From positions 1-64,000 of the forward strand of contig CAJTOH010000018.1 of the NCBI GenBank assembly GCA_910577685.1: 64,000 nucleotides of DNA, read 5' to 3'. The notes beneath the pieces are model-generated. The model made no database searches and was not told the origin of the DNA. It saw only the letters and a program-made list of their open reading frames with translations. Each line of letters begins with the position of its first letter. Positions within the stretch are counted from its first letter, which is position 1. The stretch is from an uncultured Dorea sp. Lineage in GTDB: Bacteria > Bacillota > Clostridia > Lachnospirales > Lachnospiraceae. The translations under genes were made by a program, and so were the position numbers. Positions 58,170 to 64,000 of the stretch are shown in pieces.

Positions 58170-60804
58170 GGCGTATGGAAGGAGCTTACAGGCATGGCAA
58201 AAAGTTCTGGCTGATAAGGAGATGCAGAAGGCGCAAAGTAATCCCTATGCGCATATTTTCAGGAAAGCCGGGTGTTATCTGCTTTTGGGCGTCCTGACCC
58301 TTGGATTCTGCTATCTGTTTTGCCTGCGCAGCGGAGTGTTCGGCGCAAAGGTGGACTGGATTAGCCAGCATAGCGTGCTGCCGGAATATTTTCGGCAGCA
58401 GTTCTATCAGACGGGGGAACTATTTCCCGAGTTTTCGGCAAATATCGGGGGAGGGGAGAATATATACAACTTTGCGTATTATGGGTTGTATAATCCCTTA
58501 TTGCTGCCGTCATACCTGCTTCCGTTTGTGAAAATGTCGGATTATATGATGTCGGTTCAGTTTATCGGCCTGATGGTTTCGGTGTTCCTGATGTATCAGT
58601 GGCTTGTGAAAAGGGGGTTCTCAGAGAGAATCTGCGTCGGCGCGGGAGTACTCTTTTTACTGTCCGGACCTATGATCTTTCACTCTTATAATCAGATTAT
58701 GTTTGTAAATTATATGCCGTTCCTTCTGATGGGTTTTCTGGGGGTGGACGGGTATTTCGAAAAGAGGGGAAGAAGGGTGCTGGTACTTGGCGTCTTTCTT
58801 ATGATTATGACCAGCTTTTATTTCAGCATCGGCGGAATGTTGGCGCTGGCGCTGTATGGAATCCACCGCTGCCTTATGGTTTATGATGAGCGGGGAGAGA
58901 AAATAACGGTCAAAGCTTTTTGTATAGAAGGACTAAAATTTTCCTTTCCTTTTGTGACTGCCGTGATGATGAGCGGGGTATTGTTAGTGCCGACAGCATT
59001 AGCGCTGACCGGACGGAAAGGAGAACGGGAAGCGCTGCGGCTCGGTGAATTACTGATGCCGGAGGTATCCCTTGAAAGATTTTTTTATTCTCCCTATGGG
59101 ATTGGAATGACGACGCTTTCCTTGACGGCTTTGATCGCTCTGCTGTTCGGGCGGAAGCGGCATGAGCGGGTGCTGGCGTTAAGCTGTATGGTGATTCTGA
59201 CGGTTCCTGTATTTGCTTATCTGCTGAACGGAGGTTTATATGTGCGGAATAAGGTAATGATTCCGTTTTTACCGCTGCTGTGCTATATTCTGGCATATTA
59301 TCTCGACGGGTTAAAGGAACGGAACAGGTTTGGGGGAGTATTGCCTTATCTGCTGACGATAGGGATGATCTGTCTGAACTGGCAGGGGATGATTTTTTTG
59401 GACGGCGTATTGATGCTGGTATGTTTTTTAGCAGTCCGCCTTTATCGGACCAAATCCCTCCGTCCGGCGTCCGGATATGAGTGGATATTATTAGCGCCTT
59501 CCATTCTGATGTTGATTGTGTGCGACAATACGATTCATACGCAGGCGGACAGGCCGCTTGACCGGGAGTTTTACAGCGAAATGACAGACACAAGGATCAG
59601 GGGGCAGATTAAGAAGGTTACTGATAAAGAGGATGGCTTCTATCGGACGGAACAATTGGGAGACGATGACGAAAATGCGGCGAATCTCAATCGGATCTGG
59701 AGCATGGGGCAGTATTCCTCTTCAATCTATTCTTCTTCCTATCACGGGGGGTACAGGGCGTTCCGGGAGGAAACGTTCCGGTTAGAGGAACCTTTCCGGA
59801 ATTTCCTGATGCAGTCTGCGGTATATAACCCTGTGTATCAGCGATTCATGGGGGTGAAGTATGTAGTGTCGAAGATGGATATTCCAGGTTATAAAGCCTT
59901 AGAAAGTAACGGCAGGTGGAAGGTGCATGAAAATGATCAGGTGTCCCCGGTCGCTTACGGGACGGACCGGGTAATCCCGGAGGAGGAATATAGGAAATTA
60001 GATTTTCCGTATAATCAATTAGCGCTGCTTAAATATGCGGTGGTGAAGGAAAGCACGGAGGTTAAACCGGTCGGATACGACAGATCCGGCCTTTATGAAG
60101 GGGTACGCCCGACGGGCTTGAGTCTGCCGAAGGCGATTGATTCGGATTCGAATGTAGAGATGGCGATAGATCTGCCTGATTTACAGGAGGGAGACGAAGG
60201 AGAGAGGGTCTTGTTTCTTCGTTTTCGGATAGAGAACCAAAAACCGTCGAAGGATATTGCGGTCTGGGTGGAAGGTATACGGAATAAACTGACTGCAAGG
60301 AATCATTTTTATTATAACGACAATACGGAATTCACTTATGCGGTTCCGCTTAAGGAGGGGCAGGAGACGGTGGAAATGATTTTCGGGAAGGGAAGTTATG
60401 AGATTTCGGAGGCCGAGGCCTATATAGGGATACTTCCGGTCAGGAATGAGACGGACAAGGGGCTGTATCAATCGGAGTTTATGTTAAATCAGAAACAAAC
60501 GAAGGGAAACCGTATTGAAGGGATAATTGACGCGAAAAGACAGGGTTACTTTGTCACGACGATTCCGTACGATGAGAATTTTGAGGTTCTGGTAGATCGG
60601 AAACCGGTGAAAACGGAAGAGGTAAATACCGCGTTCCTTGGGTTTCGCATGGGAGCCGGGAAACACAGGATCAGCATAGTTTACCACGCTCCCGGAGTTA
60701 AGGCGGGAAAGATTATGTCAATTATAGGGATATTGCTCGCTATACAATGGATTGATCTAAGGAAAAAATTCCTTCCATTCTCCGGGCGCCAGATTTTTAT
60801 CTAA
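58150..60804 (+). CDS. yfhO: YfhO-family membrane glycosyltransferase
   Basis: This 884-aa protein has a cytosolic start, about twelve to thirteen membrane spans (from about 42 to 455), a long extracytoplasmic C-terminal domain (about 460-860) and a final hydrophobic helix near 862-875. The first loop carries VDWISQHSVLPEYFRQQFYQTGELFPEFSANIGGGENIYNFAYYGLYNPL, the Asp-bearing catalytic loop typical of YfhO and related GT-C enzymes. It would move a sugar from the lipid carrier made by the upstream enzyme to an extracellular polymer. ATG 58150 follows AGAGGGTG. Its last 48 bases overlap the convergent pseudouridine synthase gene. Confidence 0.85.
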   Translation: MRRLRYRAYGRSLQAWQKVLADKEMQKAQSNPYAHIFRKAGCYLLLGVLTLGFCYLFCLRSGVFGAKVDWISQHSVLPEYFRQQFYQTGELFPEFSANIGGGENIYNFAYYGLYNPLLLPSYLLPFVKMSDYMMSVQFIGLMVSVFLMYQWLVKRGFSERICVGAGVLFLLSGPMIFHSYNQIMFVNYMPFLLMGFLGVDGYFEKRGRRVLVLGVFLMIMTSFYFSIGGMLALALYGIHRCLMVYDERGEKITVKAFCIEGLKFSFPFVTAVMMSGVLLVPTALALTGRKGEREALRLGELLMPEVSLERFFYSPYGIGMTTLSLTALIALLFGRKRHERVLALSCMVILTVPVFAYLLNGGLYVRNKVMIPFLPLLCYILAYYLDGLKERNRFGGVLPYLLTIGMICLNWQGMIFLDGVLMLVCFLAVRLYRTKSLRPASGYEWILLAPSILMLIVCDNTIHTQADRPLDREFYSEMTDTRIRGQIKKVTDKEDGFYRTEQLGDDDENAANLNRIWSMGQYSSSIYSSSYHGGYRAFREETFRLEEPFRNFLMQSAVYNPVYQRFMGVKYVVSKMDIPGYKALESNGRWKVHENDQVSPVAYGTDRVIPEEEYRKLDFPYNQLALLKYAVVKESTEVKPVGYDRSGLYEGVRPTGLSLPKAIDSDSNVEMAIDLPDLQEGDEGERVLFLRFRIENQKPSKDIAVWVEGIRNKLTARNHFYYNDNTEFTYAVPLKEGQETVEMIFGKGSYEISEAEAYIGILPVRNETDKGLYQSEFMLNQKQTKGNRIEGIIDAKRQGYFVTTIPYDENFEVLVDRKPVKTEEVNTAFLGFRMGAGKHRISIVYHAPGVKAGKIMSIIGILLAIQWIDLRKKFLPFSGRQIFI

Positions 60805-61362
60805 TACGATATCATCAATAGAAATACGTTTCAGTGCGACCACACAGCAATGAACCGCCTTCATCATCCTGCGGATCTGCCGTTTCCTGCCTTCGGCAAT
60901 GGTAATCGTCCCCGCGGCGGTCGGATGGGAGGGGCGGTTATCGCCGATCGCTTTTTGGATGTCCGGATGGAGGGACGGCATAGTCTCGGACAACACGGAA
61001 GTATCGGTAACGGTAATCTGGCAGGGCAGCGTCGGCACGCCGGAGCCATTAAGCAGAATCCCGTCTTGGAGCATCCGGAGTTTTTCTTTTCCTAATTCTC
61101 CTAATACAATAAATTCATAGGTCTTTTTCTTGCGGTAGGAGGGGTGCGTCATCATCTGGTTCCATTTCCCGTCGTCGGTAATGACGAGCAGCCCTTCCGT
61201 CTCCCGGTCAAGCCGCCCTGCCGGGGACAGCCGGTCGTTATGCAACTCTTTAAAGTAATCCATAACAGTTGGAAAACGGGCGTCTCTGTGAGCTGTGACG
61301 CAGCCGTAGGGCTTATTAAACATGTAGTAGTGATAAGTGCGGCATGAATTCTTTTCCTGCAT
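60757..61362 (-). CDS. RsuA/RluE-type pseudouridine synthase without S4 domain
   Basis: This 201-aa protein has the family core: YYMFNKPYGCVTAHRD, the catalytic segment SPAGRLDRETEGLLVITDDG (Asp about 56), KTYEFIVLG, and RKRQIRRMMKAVHCCVVALKRISI. RsuA and RluF have an extra N-terminal S4 RNA-binding domain that is absent here, as in RluE. The upstream site (GTAAAGAA) is weak, and no better in-frame start exists. Its 3' end runs 48 bases into yfhO on the other strand. The rRNA position modified cannot be deduced. Confidence 0.87.
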   Translation of the reverse strand: MQEKNSCRTYHYYMFNKPYGCVTAHRDARFPTVMDYFKELHNDRLSPAGRLDRETEGLLVITDDGKWNQMMTHPSYRKKKTYEFIVLGELGKEKLRMLQDGILLNGSGVPTLPCQITVTDTSVLSETMPSLHPDIQKAIGDNRPSHPTAAGTITIAEGRKRQIRRMMKAVHCCVVALKRISIDDIVLDKNLAPGEWKEFFP

Positions 61363-61426
61363 AGTTCTTTACCATAAAATCATAATTATTAGGGGCGATA
61401 AGCTATTTTAGGCGATAGGAAGACGG

Positions 61427-61455
61427 TTGTCAAGTCATTGATTGTGGTTTATACT
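61427..61455 (+). promoter_or_regulatory. promoter of the second two-component operon
   Basis: TTGTCA (61427-61432), 17 bp and TATACT (61450-61455). An inverted repeat CACTG...CAGTG (about 61460-61483) lies just downstream, in the leader. Confidence 0.75.
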
Positions 61456-61507
61456 ATTACACTGAAAATGAAAATTTCCAGTGAAGGTTTTGGAAGAGGG
61501 AGACATA

Positions 61508-62188
61508 ATGTGTGAAAGGAAACGGATATTGATTGCGGACGATGAGCCGGGCATCGTCCAACTTCTGAAGGATTATTTTGAGATTCAGGATTATCAGGTA
61601 ATAGAGGCGCAAAACGGTCTGGAGGTATTAGGGCAGCTTAATAAACGGCCCGACATTATACTTCTGGATGTGAATATGCCTATGCTGGACGGATTCGAGG
61701 TATGCAGGCGGATCCGCGACCATGTTTCCTGCCCGATCCTGTTTCTGACGGCTAAGATTGAGGAGGCGGACCGGATTCAGGGATTGATGATAGGCGGGGA
61801 CGACTATATCGTGAAGCCTTTCAGCATCGACGAGCTGGGGGCGAGAGTGGAGGCGCACCTTCGGCGGGAGGAGAGGAAGAAGTCGGATGGAGCCGTAAAG
61901 ATCTTTGACCGGCTGGCGGTACATTACAAGGAACGCTGCGTATATTACGAAGAGCAGCCCCTCAGCCTGACGAAGACGGAGTACGGGCTGGTGGAAGCCC
62001 TGTCCTTAAACGCGGGGCAGGTGTTCAGCAAGGAACAGCTGTATGAGAAGGTGCGGGGATATGACGGAAGCGCGGACTGCGGCATCGTCATGGAGCATAT
62101 ACGGAGAGTGCGGAGCAAGATCGGAAAATATACGGATCATGTGTATATAGAGACTGTGTGGGGAGTGGGATACCGATGGATTGGTTAG
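61508..62188 (+). CDS. OmpR/PhoB-family response regulator
   Basis: This 226-aa protein has acidic residues DDEPG near 12-16, phospho-Asp in IILLDVNMPMLDG (about 55) and Lys in IVKPFSIDEL (about 104). The C-terminal winged helix ends VMEHIRRVRSKIGKYTDHVYIETVWGVGYRW. ATG 61508 follows GAGGGAG; the frame opens nine codons earlier. The kinase gene starts inside its last codons. An ABC ATPase gene lies 3' of the kinase, suggesting control of a transporter. Confidence 0.95.
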   Translation: MCERKRILIADDEPGIVQLLKDYFEIQDYQVIEAQNGLEVLGQLNKRPDIILLDVNMPMLDGFEVCRRIRDHVSCPILFLTAKIEEADRIQGLMIGGDDYIVKPFSIDELGARVEAHLRREERKKSDGAVKIFDRLAVHYKERCVYYEEQPLSLTKTEYGLVEALSLNAGQVFSKEQLYEKVRGYDGSADCGIVMEHIRRVRSKIGKYTDHVYIETVWGVGYRWIG

Positions 62189-63468
62189 AGGAAAGGCTGG
62201 AAAAGACGGCAGAGTATATCCGGAATCTTTCCTTTCGCAAGGCGATGGTTGCATATATTCTGGTTTTGTCGGTAATCGTGTACGTCCTGTCATACCTTAC
62301 CATGGTTCTGTGCTGGCAGTGGGAGCTTTCCGAGTGGGCGAAGAATGAGGGAGAAGATCTTCGGAACCTTATTTACATGAAAGGTCCGTTGTGGGCGTAT
62401 GGTTATACCTTTGATTCGGAGACGGACAGAAGATGGTTGTTGTTTTTGGATTTTGTGCGGGTGTGGTGTCCTTTTTTCTACGCATTTGCAGGGATGATCG
62501 TGACTATATTTATTTTCTATCACAAGCGGCTGGCTTTGCCCCTTAAGATTTTAAAGGACAGTGTAAAGCAGATCAGGGAGAATAATCTTGATTTCAGTAT
62601 CCGCTACGACAGCGCGGACGAACTGGGAAACCTCTGCGATTCCGTGGAGGATATGAGGTTGGAGCTGGTGCGGGGGAAGGAAGAGATGTGGCTTATGGTG
62701 GAGAAGCAGAAGGAGTTAAACGCCGCCTTTGCCCACGACCTGCGTACCCCGCTTACGGTGCTTAAGGGGTATACGGACTTTCTGGCGCGGTATATTCCGG
62801 AGGGGAGGATCAGCGAGGAGAAGATGGAGGATACGCTGGCGCTGATGTCAAGCCATCTGAAACGGCTGGAAAATTACAGCCGTACTATGAAAGGAATCCG
62901 CAGTATCGACGAGGTTCCGTTTTCGCCGGAGTGGATTCGGATCGGGAGTGTGGAAAAGAAGATTCGGGAGGTGGTCTTTGCTCTTGGACAGGTTGGGGAC
63001 ATCAGGATCTTTTATGGCGGATGTACTTTAAAAGCCCCCGCGGGAAGCAATACGCCTAACAGCTTAGGAACTGCCGCCGAAGAGATTCGGGTCTTTGCCG
63101 ACGAAAACATTATTATGGAGGTGTTGGAGAATCTGCTCTCGAATTCTATCCGGTATGCAGGGACAGAGATTGAGGTGGTATCGGAGTACGATACGCAGAA
63201 GAGGGAAATCCTGCTGGCTGTCCGGGACGACGGAAACGGTTTTTCGAAGGACCAGCTGGCAAAGGCGCTGGAACCGTATCATAAGGAACGGGAGGGCGCT
63301 GAGATGGACGAGCATTTCGGGATTGGACTCTATATTTGCAGGGAATTCTGTAAGAAACACGGGGGAACGCTGGATATTGCCAACAGTATCCGGGGAGGGG
63401 CGGTGGCGACGGCGTCCTTTTTATGTAAAGCGGAGCCTGCTTTTGGAGAAAATTCAATTTATCCTTAA
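62176..63468 (+). CDS. sensor histidine kinase
   Basis: This 430-aa protein has membrane spans at about 23-50 and 96-118 with a short external loop of about 45 residues, so sensing may be intramembrane. A HAMP segment (LALPLKILKDSVKQIRENNLDFSIRYDSADELG) and the phosphoacceptor AFAHDLRTPLTVLKGYTDFL (His about 187) follow. The ATPase has LENLLSNSIRYA, DDGNGF and HFGIGLYICREFCKKHGG. ATG 62176 overlaps the regulator stop by 13 bases. Short-loop kinases next to ABC transporters often respond to envelope-active peptides; that is inference. Confidence 0.93.
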   Translation: MDWLEERLEKTAEYIRNLSFRKAMVAYILVLSVIVYVLSYLTMVLCWQWELSEWAKNEGEDLRNLIYMKGPLWAYGYTFDSETDRRWLLFLDFVRVWCPFFYAFAGMIVTIFIFYHKRLALPLKILKDSVKQIRENNLDFSIRYDSADELGNLCDSVEDMRLELVRGKEEMWLMVEKQKELNAAFAHDLRTPLTVLKGYTDFLARYIPEGRISEEKMEDTLALMSSHLKRLENYSRTMKGIRSIDEVPFSPEWIRIGSVEKKIREVVFALGQVGDIRIFYGGCTLKAPAGSNTPNSLGTAAEEIRVFADENIIMEVLENLLSNSIRYAGTEIEVVSEYDTQKREILLAVRDDGNGFSKDQLAKALEPYHKEREGAEMDEHFGIGLYICREFCKKHGGTLDIANSIRGGAVATASFLCKAEPAFGENSIYP

Positions 63469-63559
63469 AGATTTTTAATTTTTTGTAGGGGAAATATAGG
63501 GATTTACGCTTTATGATAAATCTATGATAACAAAAAGCAATTTTGAAAGGAAGATGCGT

Positions 63560-64000
63560 ATGTCCACTACAATTAAAATCAGGAATCTGAATCAATATTA
63601 CGGAAAGAAGCAGGCGCTGAAGGATATCAGCCTTACGATTGAAACCGGCATGTTTGGGCTTCTGGGCAGGAACGGAGCCGGAAAGACTACGCTTATGAAG
63701 GTAATCGCAACGCTGCTGCTGAGGTCGGAGGGGGAGGTCTTTGTGTGTGAAAGAAGCACGCAGAATCCCAAGAGAGTAAGAGAGATTGTGGGCTATCTCC
63801 CCCAAGATTTTTCCATGTATCCCAATATGACCGTATACGAGGCCATGGATTATCTGGGAGTGCTCTCGGGCCTCGGAAAGGCGGAGCGCAGGGAGCGTAT
63901 TCCAAGGCTCCTTGAGAAGGTGAACCTTAATAATGACCGGAGGAAGAAGGTCAAGGCTTTATCCGGCGGAATGAAGCGCAGGCTCGGCATTGCGCAGGCA
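63560..64000 (+). CDS. ABC transporter ATP-binding protein (cut by window end)
   Basis: The frame runs open to the window edge, giving the first 147 residues. Seen: TTIKIRNLNQYYGKKQALKDISL, Walker A GRNGAGKTTLMK (about 37-48), Q-loop YLPQDFSMYPNMT, and the signature LSGGMKRRLG (about 135-144). The style (PQDFSMYPNMTVYEAMDYLG) is that of drug/peptide exporter ATPases such as BcrA-like proteins. ATG 63560 is nine bases after GAAAGG; ATG 63554 is closer and less likely. It follows the kinase gene by 91 bp and probably belongs to its regulon. Confidence 0.92.
   Translation, partial: MSTTIKIRNLNQYYGKKQALKDISLTIETGMFGLLGRNGAGKTTLMKVIATLLLRSEGEVFVCERSTQNPKRVREIVGYLPQDFSMYPNMTVYEAMDYLGVLSGLGKAERRERIPRLLEKVNLNNDRRKKVKALSGGMKRRLGIAQA

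Noticed and set aside
1..64000. CRISPR arrays, rRNA, tRNA and prophage structural genes
   Set aside because: None was recognised when reading both strands; short tRNA-like folds could be missed without a covariance search.

Overview
The window looks like a chromosome segment of a strictly anaerobic, moderate-GC Clostridia member, most likely Lachnospiraceae. The grounds are protein style and gene order: tig-clpP-clpX-lon-ysxC, secA-prfB, hom-(apgM)-lysC, a clostridial class III fructose bisphosphatase, a 2-oxoacid:ferredoxin oxidoreductase of the Ior type, and an HdrABC/Flx cluster. No rRNA, tRNA, CRISPR array or intact prophage was seen.

Layout. 1-3.3 kb is a small accessory patch: the C-terminal end of an IS1182-type transposase, two tandem paralogous 70-aa HTH regulators that each carry the same palindrome abutting the promoter, a DUF6809-like gene, unknown ORFs and several hairpins. 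3.3-15.6 kb is core: hpf, a PsiE-like protein, a PAP2 phosphatase, typA, an SSB-like protein, dapA-dapB, fbp, a WYL regulator, an Asn/Asp-rich lipoprotein and a GGDEF protein.

15.8-28.7 kb is the most interesting part. Thirteen co-directional genes read mdh, hdrB, hdrC, hdrA, flxD, flxC, flxB, flxA, frdB, frdA, fumA, fumB and an AAE-family exporter, closed by a strong terminator. The first gene resembles lactate dehydrogenase but has Arg at the specificity position, which predicts malate dehydrogenase. Together the genes spell oxaloacetate -> malate -> fumarate -> succinate -> export. The fumarate reductase has no membrane anchor and is linked to a complete NADH-oxidising HdrABC-FlxABCD module. 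The natural reading is a soluble, flavin-based electron-bifurcating NADH:ferredoxin/fumarate reductase. A Rex-like redox operator sits in the mdh promoter, and a second promoter precedes hdrB.

28.7-43.9 kb holds small unknown genes, a SemiSWEET/SGNH-like fusion, lysR-iorA-iorB-paaK (aryl-pyruvate oxidation), a eukaryotic-type hisA, secA, prfB with its programmed frameshift, and hom, an internally deleted apgM remnant and lysC, which has an internal start. 44-54 kb holds a DJ-1 protein, the trigger factor/ClpP/ClpX/Lon/YsxC proteostasis block, a YtvI-like transporter, an orphan siroheme reductase and purC. 54.9-64 kb is cell-envelope sensing: a two-component system divergent from a CsbB-like/YfhO pair (probable lipoteichoic acid glycosylation), a pseudouridine synthase, and a second two-component system followed by an ABC ATPase cut by the window end.

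Start codons were moved from the longest ORF to the ATG/GTG with a usable ribosome binding site wherever the sequence decided the matter. All functions come from reading motifs; no database search was run.
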